This document shows, in pieces, positions 17,142 to 24,966 of a DNA stretch of 64,000 nucleotides. The notes below the pieces were generated by a model that searched no databases, had not been told where the DNA came from, and saw only the letters and a program-made list of their open reading frames with translations. The stretch is from Dongia_B soli (GTDB taxonomy: Bacteria; Pseudomonadota; Alphaproteobacteria; Dongiales; Dongiaceae), in assembly GCF_034044715.1 (NCBI RefSeq), contig NZ_JAXCLW010000001.1, positions 868,001 to 932,000 of the forward strand, given 5' to 3'. Position 1 is the first letter of the stretch. Every line of letters starts with the position of its first letter. The position numbers and the translations under genes are program-made.

Positions 17142-18068
17142 ATGGGCCAGTATAGCGAGGCGCCAAGTGAAAAATCCGGCGACAAGGCCGGCCGGGGCGA
17201 AGCGGAGCGAAGCGCCTTTCACCTGCATCTGGTGTCGGATGCCACGGGCGAGACCATCAATAGCGTGACACGCGCCTGCTTGGTGCAATTCGAGAATATC
17301 CAGCCGATCGAACATAGCTGGACACTGATTCGTACACCGGGGCAGATGGAGAAGGTCCTGGCGGGAATTGCCCAGAATCCCGGGCTGGTTCTCTACACCG
17401 TGGTCAATGACCGGCTGCGGACCTTGCTGACCGATGGCTGCCGGCAGCTTAACGTTCCCTATGTGCCGATCCTGGATCCGGTAATTGCTGCTTTGGCGGT
17501 GCATTTCGGCCAGCAAGCGCGGGGCCAGTCGGGCCGCCAGCATGAACTGGATGCCGGCTATTTCGCCCGGATCGAAGCGATGGATTTCGCGCTCTCCCAC
17601 GATGACGGACAATCGAGCCGGTCCTATTTCGAGGCTGATGTGATTTTGGTCGGCGTGTCCCGTTCGTCGAAGACTCCGACCGCGATCTATCTCGCCAATC
17701 GCGGCATTAAAGTTGCCAATGTGCCGATCGTGCCGGGCTGCCCCATGCCCCCCGAACTCTTCAGCGCGCGCAGTCCGCTGGTTGTCGGGCTCACCAAGGA
17801 TGCAACGCAGCTGGTACAGATCCGGCGCAATCGGCTGCAGATGCTGGCGCAGGATGACGACACGAATTACGTCGACATCGATGCTGTGCGTGAAGAGGTC
17901 GCGCTTGCGCGTCGGCTTTGTACCGAGAATGGCTGGCCCGTCATCGATGTGACGCGCCGCTCGATCGAGGAAACCGCTGCGACGATCATGACCTTGCTGC
18001 AGCAGCATCGCGACCGGCTGCATCTGGCACCCTATAGCAATGGCAGCACCAAATTGCAGGCGCGCTAG
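17142..18068 (+). CDS. ppsR: PEP synthase regulatory kinase/phosphorylase (PSRP, DUF299)
   Basis: Bifunctional ADP-dependent kinase and Pi-dependent pyrophosphorylase of the DUF299 family, which controls PEP synthase (or PPDK) by Thr phosphorylation in characterised members. 308 aa from ATG 17142. Visible motifs: FHLHLVSDATGETI at the N-terminus, the P-loop-like GVSRSSKTPTAIYLA and IVPGCPMPPELF. A TTG at 17121 in the same frame is a possible alternative start. No PEP synthase gene is nearby. This is the RP001-type gene that borders the origin in Caulobacter and Rickettsia. Confidence 0.93.
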   Translation: MGQYSEAPSEKSGDKAGRGEAERSAFHLHLVSDATGETINSVTRACLVQFENIQPIEHSWTLIRTPGQMEKVLAGIAQNPGLVLYTVVNDRLRTLLTDGCRQLNVPYVPILDPVIAALAVHFGQQARGQSGRQHELDAGYFARIEAMDFALSHDDGQSSRSYFEADVILVGVSRSSKTPTAIYLANRGIKVANVPIVPGCPMPPELFSARSPLVVGLTKDATQLVQIRRNRLQMLAQDDDTNYVDIDAVREEVALARRLCTENGWPVIDVTRRSIEETAATIMTLLQQHRDRLHLAPYSNGSTKLQAR

Positions 18069-18662
18069 GTGTCCCTGGTTCTTGCGTCAGGCAGCGCAGT
18101 CCGGGCAAGGATGCTGGAACAGGCTGGTGTGGCGATCGAGGTGAGTGTCGCCGCGATCGATGAGAGCACCATCAAGGACAGTTTGCGGGCCGAAGGTATC
18201 GCTGTCGAACGCGTCGCGGAGGCGCTGGCGGAAACCAAGGCCAGGCGTGTGGCGTCCCGCTTTCCCGGCCGTTTCGTACTGGGTGCCGACCAGATGCTGG
18301 AGATCGAGGGCAGCTGGCTCGACAAGCCTGCTGATATTGTCGAGGCGCGCCGGCATTTGCAGCAGCTGCGCGGCCGCTCGCATCGCCTGATCTCCAGCGT
18401 GGTACTGATCAAGGACGAGACACGGATCTGGCATCATTCCGCGGATGCCCATCTCCGGATGCGCAATTTCAGCGATGCCTTTCTCGAGGCCTATCTCAGG
18501 GAAAACAGCCCGCAGATCCTGACATCCGTCGGCGCCTATCAGCTTGAGGGGCTAGGCGCACAGCTTTTCGATCGCATTGATGGGGATTTCTTCACCATTC
18601 TCGGCTTGCCTTTGCTGCCGGTCCTGGCCCAGCTTCGGCAGCACAGCCTTATTGCAACTTAA
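18069..18662 (+). CDS. maf: Maf-family nucleoside triphosphate pyrophosphatase
   Basis: Hydrolyses non-canonical or bulk nucleoside triphosphates to monophosphates and PPi. 197 aa. It shows LVLASGSAVRARMLEQAGV (the S-x-S-x-x-R/K-x-x-L start motif), VLGADQMLEIEG (catalytic Asp) and YQLEGLGAQLFDRIDGDFF. The GTG start at 18069 directly follows the ppsR stop TAG, so the two are coupled. Which Maf subfamily (dTTP/UTP or m7GTP) is not resolved. Confidence 0.93.
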   Translation: MSLVLASGSAVRARMLEQAGVAIEVSVAAIDESTIKDSLRAEGIAVERVAEALAETKARRVASRFPGRFVLGADQMLEIEGSWLDKPADIVEARRHLQQLRGRSHRLISSVVLIKDETRIWHHSADAHLRMRNFSDAFLEAYLRENSPQILTSVGAYQLEGLGAQLFDRIDGDFFTILGLPLLPVLAQLRQHSLIAT

Positions 18663-18672
18663 CGGAACGTCC

Positions 18673-19569
18673 ATGTCGCTAACCTTGCCACAGCCGCCGC
18701 GTGAAACCCTGACCGGCAAGTCGTTGATCGCCGGTGTCTTCGGCTGGCCTGTCACCCATTCGCGCTCGCCGCGTTTGCATGGTTATTGGCTCAAGCATTA
18801 CGGGATCGACGGCGCCTATATCCCCTTCTCGACCCATCCCGCGCAATTCGAAACTGCCTTGCGTGCTTTGCCCGCGCTGGGATTTCGCGGTGCCAACGTA
18901 ACGCTGCCGCATAAGGAAAAGGCCCTTGCTTGCATCGACCAGGCAACCGAACGGGCGCGTCGTATAGGTGCCGTAAATACCGTCATGGTGCAGGAAGATG
19001 GCACATTGCTGGGTGACAACACCGATGGCTTCGGCTTTCTCGAACATCTGCAGGCAAGCGCTGCAAACTGGCGGGCCGGCGACGGCCCAGCGGTGGTGTT
19101 GGGAGCCGGCGGTGCATCGCGTGCGATCGTGGTCGCGCTACTTGATGCTGGCGTGCCGGAAATCCGGCTCGTCAATCGCACCACGCGCCGGGCGGAGGAA
19201 ATTGCCGAAGCGCTTAATACCGCAGCGGACCGACGCATTACCGTGCATGATTGGGATCACCGCGCCGCGATCCTCGATGGGGGGGCCCTGCTGGTGAATA
19301 CAACGCAACTTGGTCTTGCCGGACAGCCGGCGCTGGAAATCGATCTTGCGCAGCTACCTGTTTCGGCGGTGGTCGACGATATCGTCTATGTGCCGATGGA
19401 AACGTCTTTGCTGGCAGCCGCGAGGAAGCGCGGCAATGCCGTCGTCGACGGCCTCGGCATGCTGCTGCATCAGGCACGGCCGGGATTTGCCGCCTGGTTC
19501 AAGGTGGAACCGGATGTGACGCCGGCTTTGCGCGATTTCGTGCTGGCCGATATACCCGGCGCCAAATGA
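18673..19569 (+). CDS. aroE: Shikimate dehydrogenase
   Basis: NADPH-dependent reduction of 3-dehydroshikimate to shikimate. 298 aa from ATG 18673. Substrate domain: GVFGWPVTHSRSPRLHGYWL (shikimate-binding Ser-x-Ser), then GANVTLPHKEKAL with the catalytic Lys, and GDNTDGFGF with the catalytic Asp. Cofactor domain: VVLGAGGASRAIVVALLDAG and LVNRTTRRAEE. Ten bases after maf and seven before coaE. Confidence 0.95.
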   Translation: MSLTLPQPPRETLTGKSLIAGVFGWPVTHSRSPRLHGYWLKHYGIDGAYIPFSTHPAQFETALRALPALGFRGANVTLPHKEKALACIDQATERARRIGAVNTVMVQEDGTLLGDNTDGFGFLEHLQASAANWRAGDGPAVVLGAGGASRAIVVALLDAGVPEIRLVNRTTRRAEEIAEALNTAADRRITVHDWDHRAAILDGGALLVNTTQLGLAGQPALEIDLAQLPVSAVVDDIVYVPMETSLLAAARKRGNAVVDGLGMLLHQARPGFAAWFKVEPDVTPALRDFVLADIPGAK

Positions 19570-19576
19570 GCCGCGC

Positions 19577-20200
19577 ATGATCGTTCTTGGCCTCACCGGT
19601 TCGATCGGCATGGGAAAATCGACCGCCGCCGCAATGCTGCGACGGATCGGTATCCCGGTGCATGACGCCGATGCGGCAGTCCATCGGCTGATGGCAAAGG
19701 GCGGTGCAGCAGTACCGGCAATTGAGGCGGCCTTCCCCGGCGTGGTGCGTGACGGTGCGGTTGATCGCAAAGCGCTGGGTGCAAAGGTCTTTGGTCATCC
19801 GCAGGAATTGCAGCGATTAGAAAAGATCCTGCATCCGATGGTGCAGGCCGTGGCGCGGCGCTTCGTGCAGCACGCGCGGGCGCAGCGGCGCAGGATGGTG
19901 GTGCTCGATATTCCGCTGCTCTATGAAACCGGCGGTGAGAAACGATGCGATGCCGTCATCGTCGTCACTGCGCCGCGTTTCCTGCAACGGGCCCGTGTTC
20001 TGGCGCGCCCGAATATGACGCCCGAACGGCTGACGCAGATCGAGAAACTGCAAATGCCCGATGCGGAAAAGCGCCGCCGCGCCGATATCCTCATCAATAC
20101 CGGCCTTGGCCGCCGCACCGCCTTTCGCGCCCTGCGCCGGGCCTTAAGCGAGCTGCCGGGACGGCAAAAAAAGGCGCAACAGAAGCGCCGCGCCTCCTGA
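19577..20200 (+). CDS. coaE: Dephospho-CoA kinase
   Basis: Final step of coenzyme A synthesis, ATP-dependent 3'-phosphorylation of dephospho-CoA. 207 aa. The P-loop is at the extreme N-terminus, LGLTGSIGMGKSTAA, followed by VHDADAAVHRLM and VLDIPLLYETGGEKRCD. A basic tail (LPGRQKKAQQKRRAS) is added at the end. Its stop TGA overlaps the ATG of murI by one base. Confidence 0.95.
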   Translation: MIVLGLTGSIGMGKSTAAAMLRRIGIPVHDADAAVHRLMAKGGAAVPAIEAAFPGVVRDGAVDRKALGAKVFGHPQELQRLEKILHPMVQAVARRFVQHARAQRRRMVVLDIPLLYETGGEKRCDAVIVVTAPRFLQRARVLARPNMTPERLTQIEKLQMPDAEKRRRADILINTGLGRRTAFRALRRALSELPGRQKKAQQKRRAS

Positions 20201-21090
20201 TGCCCTTCTGGTCGCAGCCTGAGCGGGGCTCGGCGATCGGTGTTTTCGATTCCGGCCATGGCGGACTGACCATCCTGCGGGGTCTGGTCGACCGGCTGCC
20301 GCGCCAGCGTTTCATCTATCTTGGCGACCATGCCCATGCGCCCTATGGGTCTCGGCCGGCAAAAGAGATCGTCGATTTGACGCGGATGAATGCAACACGA
20401 TTGTTCGATCTTGGTTGCCGCCTCGTCATCCTCGCCTGCAATACGGCAGCCGCCGTGGCCTTGCGCGAACTGCAACGAGATTGGCTGCCGCAAGCCTATC
20501 CCAACCATCGTCTTCTCGGCGTGTTGGTGCCGATGGTCGAAGCCATTGCCCGCACCAGCTGGTATAGCGATGTGCCCGACCGATCGGTGATCGAAGACGG
20601 CTCGGCCGGCGAAACCGTGGCGGTCTTTGCGACGACGGCGACCGTCGCCGCCGGTTCATATGTGACCGAAGTGAAAAAACGTGCAGCCCGCACGCGCGTC
20701 ATCCAGCGAGCCTGTCCCGAACTGGCCGGGCTGATCGAACAGGATGCCGGCGATGCGGCGATCGCGCCCATCGTCGAGAGCCATGTCGCAGCCTTGCTGG
20801 GCACCGCTGGCAGCGTGCCGGAGAAAGCGGTGCTCGGCTGCACCCATTACCCGCTCATCCAGCATCTCTTCCGCGCAGCTTTGCCGGCGCAAACCGAAAT
20901 CCTGTCGCAGCCGCGCCGGGTGGCGGAAAGCCTGACGGCTTATCTGTGGCGGCATCCCGATTACCGGCAATTCGAAATGGAGCCACCGGCGCCGCTTTGT
21001 TTCACCAGCGGCGACCCTAACCGCGTCTCCATGCTTGCCAGCCGCTTCTTCGGCGGGCATCTTCGGTTCCAGTCATTGCCATCGATTTGA
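20200..21090 (+). CDS. murI: Glutamate racemase
   Basis: Produces D-glutamate for peptidoglycan. 296 aa from the ATG at 20200, which overlaps the coaE stop. Both catalytic Cys regions are present: LVILACNTAAAVAL and VLGCTHYPLIQHLF, together with IGVFDSGHGGLTILRGL and YLGDHAHAPYGSR. Its insertion between coaE and dnaQ, which are usually adjacent in this alphaproteobacterial cluster, is noteworthy. Length slightly above the usual 265-285 because of the C-terminal part. Confidence 0.94.
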   Translation: MPFWSQPERGSAIGVFDSGHGGLTILRGLVDRLPRQRFIYLGDHAHAPYGSRPAKEIVDLTRMNATRLFDLGCRLVILACNTAAAVALRELQRDWLPQAYPNHRLLGVLVPMVEAIARTSWYSDVPDRSVIEDGSAGETVAVFATTATVAAGSYVTEVKKRAARTRVIQRACPELAGLIEQDAGDAAIAPIVESHVAALLGTAGSVPEKAVLGCTHYPLIQHLFRAALPAQTEILSQPRRVAESLTAYLWRHPDYRQFEMEPPAPLCFTSGDPNRVSMLASRFFGGHLRFQSLPSI

Positions 21091-21111
21091 CGGATCAAAG
21101 GCGGCTCCGCA

Positions 21112-21840
21112 ATGAATGCAACTCATCAGAATATGCCTCAGCAGAGTGTCCCGCGCGAAATCGTGCTCGATACCGAAACCACCGGTTTCGATCCGCTGAA
21201 TGGCGATCGGCTGGTGGAGATCGGCTGCCTGGAACTGATCAATCACGTACCGACGGCCCGCACCTTCCACGTCTATCTCAATCCCGAACGGCCGATGCCG
21301 GAAGCAGCCTTCAAGGTGCATGGCCTCTCCGATGAATTTCTGGCCGATAAGCCGAAATTCGCCGAGGTGGCTGACAAGTTCGTGGAGTTCATCGGCGATG
21401 CGCCCTTGGTCATTCACAATGCCGAATTCGACATGAAATTCCTCAATGCCGAATTGGAGCGGATCGGCAAGCAAGCCATGCCGATACAGCGGGCGGTGGA
21501 TACGGTGAAGCTGGCGCGGCAGAAATTCCCCGGCTCCCCGGCCAGCCTGGATGCTTTGTGTAAACGCTTCAACATCGACAATTCGGCCCGTACGCTGCAC
21601 GGCGCGCTGCTCGACGCCCAATTGTTGGCCGAGGTCTATCTGGAATTGCTGGGTGGCCGTCAGGCGGGGCTGGTGCTGGAAACCGAGGTCGAAATCAGCG
21701 CCGATCTCATCATCGCGACCAGCCCGGCGGCCAGCGGCAAGGCGATCCGCCCGCCCCGGCCCCATGCGGCATTACCGGAGGAGTTGGAACTCCATGCCGC
21801 CTTTATCGCAAAATTGAAGAATGCCGTCTGGCTGCAATAG
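21112..21840 (+). CDS. dnaQ: DNA polymerase III epsilon subunit
   Basis: Proofreading 3'-5' exonuclease of the replicative polymerase. 242 aa. DEDDh-type active site: ExoI in REIVLDTETTGFDPLNGDRL, ExoII in PLVIHNAEFDMKFLN and ExoIII in HGALLDAQLLAEVYLELLGG with the preceding His. The C-terminal region (about 180-242) should contain the alpha-subunit-binding segment. Last gene of the rightward origin-side operon. Confidence 0.95.
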   Translation: MNATHQNMPQQSVPREIVLDTETTGFDPLNGDRLVEIGCLELINHVPTARTFHVYLNPERPMPEAAFKVHGLSDEFLADKPKFAEVADKFVEFIGDAPLVIHNAEFDMKFLNAELERIGKQAMPIQRAVDTVKLARQKFPGSPASLDALCKRFNIDNSARTLHGALLDAQLLAEVYLELLGGRQAGLVLETEVEISADLIIATSPAASGKAIRPPRPHAALPEELELHAAFIAKLKNAVWLQ

Positions 21841-21862
21841 CCGCGGCTCCTCAACCCGTCCT

Positions 21863-22090
21863 TTATTGTTGCCTTTCAATAACCGGTTTCGTTGCGGATA
21901 GAACGCTGTAGCCGAGGCCGACTGATAAGGCGCCGACCAGCAGCACCGCGAAAACCGTGACATAGCGCTTCTTGCGGGCGCGGGAGCGGCGGCGGCTGAT
22001 CGGCCGCGAGCCATAGCCGATCACCGGCCCGGCGGTGAGATCGCGACCACGAAAGATCGGCCGGCGCGTTCCGGCATTGATCGAGTGCAT
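21863..22090 (-). CDS. Small basic single-pass membrane protein, unknown
   Basis: 75-residue protein with an Arg/Lys-rich cytosolic part (SRRRSRARKKRY, residues 33-43), one helix (VTVFAVLLVGALSVGLGYSV) and a short tail. ATG 22090 is preferred because GAAAGGA lies about 8 bases upstream; a TTG at 22117 would add nine residues. It is convergent with dnaQ and downstream of secB. No family recognised. The topology predicts the N-terminus inside. Confidence 0.6.
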   Translation of the reverse strand: MHSINAGTRRPIFRGRDLTAGPVIGYGSRPISRRRSRARKKRYVTVFAVLLVGALSVGLGYSVLSATKPVIERQQ

Positions 22091-22187
22091 CGGTTGCGTC
22101 CTTTCTTCGTTCGTCAACAGGCGATCGCCGGCCCTGATCCTCTCAGGACCGATGATCGCCTAGCGTTTGTTACAATGAGGGCGACGG

Positions 22188-22700
22188 TCAGTTGACCGTC
22201 TGGTTGCCGTCGCTCTGCTGCGCCATCATTTCGCCCCGCTTCTCGCGATAGAGCGCGGCGAAATCGATCGGGTTGACGAAAAGCGGCGGGAAACCGCCGG
22301 CTTGGATCGCCAGGGCGATCAGATTGCGGGCGAAGGGAAACAGCAGGCGCGGCGCCTCGATCATGATCAAAGGCAGCACCACGTCCTGCGGCACGCGGCC
22401 AAGACGGAACAGGCCGGCATATTCGCATTCGACCATGTAAACGGCCTTGTCGCCGGCCTTGGCCTCGACAGAGAGGAACAAGGTCACTTCAATATCGGGC
22501 GGCGACTTCGGATCGACCCGCACGTCGACCCGGATGGTGCCGGTCGGTGCTTCGGTGAGGTTGGTCAGGGAATCAACGCCGCCGGGATTTTCGAAGGACA
22601 TGTCCTTCAAATACTGGGTCACCACCTGCAAGGGGAAACCGCCCTCTTGCTGCTGGTTAGCTTCCTGTCCGCTGTTGGCCTGATCCTGATTTTCCGCCAT
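22188..22700 (-). CDS. secB: Protein-export chaperone SecB
   Basis: Tetrameric cytosolic chaperone that hands unfolded precursors to SecA. 170 aa from ATG 22700 (AGGTGA just upstream); a GTG at 22709 is an alternative. Core motifs: QYLKDMSFENPG, VTLFLSVEAKAGDKAVYMVE, CEYAGLF and LPLIMIEAPRLLFPFARNLI. The N-terminal 25 residues are Gln/Asn-rich and disordered. The position near dnaQ is conserved in alphaproteobacteria. Confidence 0.95.
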   Translation of the reverse strand: MAENQDQANSGQEANQQQEGGFPLQVVTQYLKDMSFENPGGVDSLTNLTEAPTGTIRVDVRVDPKSPPDIEVTLFLSVEAKAGDKAVYMVECEYAGLFRLGRVPQDVVLPLIMIEAPRLLFPFARNLIALAIQAGGFPPLFVNPIDFAALYREKRGEMMAQQSDGNQTVN

Positions 22701-22771
22701 TTCGTTCACCTGGTCATTGGATTGGCGCCCGGGCTATCACGGATACCCGGAGGGATCAAGCCGGCAGGCGG

Positions 22772-23362
22772 TCACACAGGTATTGGCGGCGGTTGTAAAG
22801 ACGGATGTTCCAAGGCGGCGGCGGAATGCCGGCTGACATCAAAGGAGACCAGTTCGGCATTGCGGGCTTCGTAGCCGGTCAGGCCGCGGATGAAGCCCCA
22901 ATGACTGATGACGACGACCTCGCGCCAGTCGGCCCAGGAACCGGCCTGGCGGTGAAAGGCGCGGCAGCGTTCCAGCAACTGCGCCCGGGTCTCGTCGAGC
23001 GAGGACCACCAGGTTTCTGCCAGATGGCCGAAGGATAGGGATGGCCAAGTCAGCGACAGGCGGCTGGCGGGTGTGCCGACATCGCATTGATAGAGGGCAT
23101 GCTCGCGTACCAGCGGATCGATCTCCACCGGTAGATCCAGCGCCTCGGCGATGATGGCTGCCGTCTGCAGGGTGCGCGTGTAAGGGCTGACCAGCAGCCG
23201 GCGGATCACCCTGCCCGCCTCGATCTGACGCAATTCGTCAGCCGCCCGGCGCACCTGGGCGCGGCCCTGTTCGGTCAGCGGCGCGTCGATGATGCCGGGG
23301 TCGATGCCGGTTCGGTTGAAAGCGGCATTGAACTCTGACTGGCCGTGGCGGATCAAAATCAT
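22772..23362 (-). CDS. Histidine phosphatase family protein
   Basis: 196-residue member of the histidine phosphatase (phosphoglycerate mutase-like) superfamily. It has the catalytic MILIRHGQSEFN at the N-terminus, LLVSPYTRTLQTA (second Arg), VREH with its acid and VVISHWGFIRGLTG with the second His. Substrate unknown. The ATG overlaps the stop of the fxsA gene upstream (ATGA), so the two are probably co-translated. Confidence 0.87.
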   Translation of the reverse strand: MILIRHGQSEFNAAFNRTGIDPGIIDAPLTEQGRAQVRRAADELRQIEAGRVIRRLLVSPYTRTLQTAAIIAEALDLPVEIDPLVREHALYQCDVGTPASRLSLTWPSLSFGHLAETWWSSLDETRAQLLERCRAFHRQAGSWADWREVVVISHWGFIRGLTGYEARNAELVSFDVSRHSAAALEHPSLQPPPIPV

Positions 23363-23988
23363 TTGTCGTCCTCAATATCGATGATCGGCCGGCGCGGCTC
23401 TCCATTTCTCTTTTTGCGCTCGCCCGGCTGGTGCCGCGGCTCCAGCACTTCGGCAGCCTGGCCGGGCGGTTCTGGCGTTTCCTCCGCTTCCGTCGCTACC
23501 TCACGATATTCGGCGTCGTAAATGACGGTGGTGCCGCCCGCCGTCCTCCCGGCTGCGGTGCGAAGATCGAAATAGCGGGCCAACCGGCGGATCAGCCAGT
23601 TACGGGTTGCCGGCAAGATCACCAGCAGGGCCATCAAGTCGCTGAAGAAGCCGGGCAGGATCAGCAGCAAGCCAGCGGCAACGAAGCAGGCACCATCGAC
23701 TAGGCTATGACCAGGTTCCTGTCCTTGCGCCAAAGCCAGACGCAGCCGGCCGATCATATCAAGCCCGCTGCGCCGGATCAGCCAAAGGCCCAGAAAGGCA
23801 GAGCCAAGCACCGCAAGCAGGGTTAACGCGATGCCGATAATATCGGCGACCCAGACGAAGCCGACGATTTCCAATACCACCAGCAGGATAAATCCCAGCG
23901 AAATCAAGCCCGGCAAAGCGCGCGCCGGAATGCCGCGGCCGTTCTGCCGACCTCGCTTGTGCCGATCTGGGCCGGATCGCCGCGCCAT
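23359..23988 (-). CDS. fxsA: FxsA family membrane protein
   Basis: 209-residue inner-membrane protein; in E. coli FxsA overproduction relieves phage T7 exclusion by F plasmid, and the normal role is unknown. Helices lie near residues 27-45, 50-70 and 100-125, with the family patterns EIVGFVWVADIIG and LLLILPGFFSDLMALLVILP. The C-terminal 60 residues are charged and cytosolic. It is divergent from the Tim44 gene, as commonly seen in alphaproteobacteria. Confidence 0.88.
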   Translation of the reverse strand: MARRSGPDRHKRGRQNGRGIPARALPGLISLGFILLVVLEIVGFVWVADIIGIALTLLAVLGSAFLGLWLIRRSGLDMIGRLRLALAQGQEPGHSLVDGACFVAAGLLLILPGFFSDLMALLVILPATRNWLIRRLARYFDLRTAAGRTAGGTTVIYDAEYREVATEAEETPEPPGQAAEVLEPRHQPGERKKRNGEPRRPIIDIEDDK

Positions 23989-24184
23989 CGCTTGCTCTTT
24001 CCCGGTCGATTACCTATTTAATCCGTTAGGAAAAGCACTTAGCCTAAACCATCAGGCAGGTCCAGCGAGCCGGTCCGAAGAGGATGGCAGACCCGAAGGT
24101 GATGCCAGCAGCGTGAAAACCTGGGCAGGACCGGCAAGGCCGATGATGTAGAGCGCCGAAGACGTGAGCGAGGAGTACCCGCCG

Positions 24185-24952
24185 ATGCCCCTGGATCTGA
24201 TTTTTTTCGCCATTGTGGCCGTTTTCCTTGGCTGGCGACTATATACCGTCCTCGGCCGGCGAACGGGCAATGAACGCTCTTTCGATCCTTTTGCCAAGTC
24301 CAATCGCGACAATGCCGGCGCTAATGGCGGCCGCGGCAACGAGACGGCCAATGATACCGGCCGGGCCGATTCCGGGCGTGGCCAGGACCGGCTGCCGGAA
24401 GACGGCCAGAAGCCGGCCGGCAATGTGGTCCAATTGCCGCGCGACCAACGCCGGATCGAGGCCGCCATTGCGGCTTTGCCGGAAGAGGTGCGGCGTGGCC
24501 TCGAGGCGATCGGCAAGGCCGATGCGAATTTCAATCCGGTGGAATTCGTGACCGGTGCCAAGATTGCCTTCGACATGATCCTCACCGCTTTCGCCAAGGG
24601 CGACAGCCTGGCCCTGCGGCCGCTGCTGAATGACGAAGTCTACCGCAATTTCAACAACGCCATCCTGGAGCGTCAGAAGCTGAACCACAAATTGTCGACC
24701 ACACTGGTCGGCATCATCAGCCACGACATCGTCTCTGCCGAACTGATCGGCGAAGGCAGTCGCCAGGAAGCCCGCATCGCCATCAAATTCACCTCGCAGC
24801 AGATCAATGTCACCACCGACAGCGCCGGCGAGGTGGTCGATGGCAGCGCCAGCGACGTCGCCACCATTGTCGATGTCTGGACTTTCGCCCGCCAGGTGAA
24901 GGCGCGCGATCCCAACTGGCAGCTTATCGCCACCGATAGTCCGCAGCACTGA
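24185..24952 (+). CDS. Tim44 domain protein (TimA-like)
   Basis: 255-residue protein with an N-terminal helix (residues 4-20), a charged linker (about 30-85) and a C-terminal Tim44/Tim44-like domain (about 95-250) with FNPVEFVTGAKIAFDMILTA and VDVWTFARQVKARDPNWQL. It is the bacterial relative of mitochondrial Tim44; in alphaproteobacteria it is a membrane-associated protein of unclear role. The ATG 24185 is placed behind GAGGAG; a GTG at 24164 is possible but less well placed. Followed by mltA after 14 bases. Confidence 0.88.
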   Translation: MPLDLIFFAIVAVFLGWRLYTVLGRRTGNERSFDPFAKSNRDNAGANGGRGNETANDTGRADSGRGQDRLPEDGQKPAGNVVQLPRDQRRIEAAIAALPEEVRRGLEAIGKADANFNPVEFVTGAKIAFDMILTAFAKGDSLALRPLLNDEVYRNFNNAILERQKLNHKLSTTLVGIISHDIVSAELIGEGSRQEARIAIKFTSQQINVTTDSAGEVVDGSASDVATIVDVWTFARQVKARDPNWQLIATDSPQH

Positions 24953-24966
24953 TCGTTGCAGGGTCG

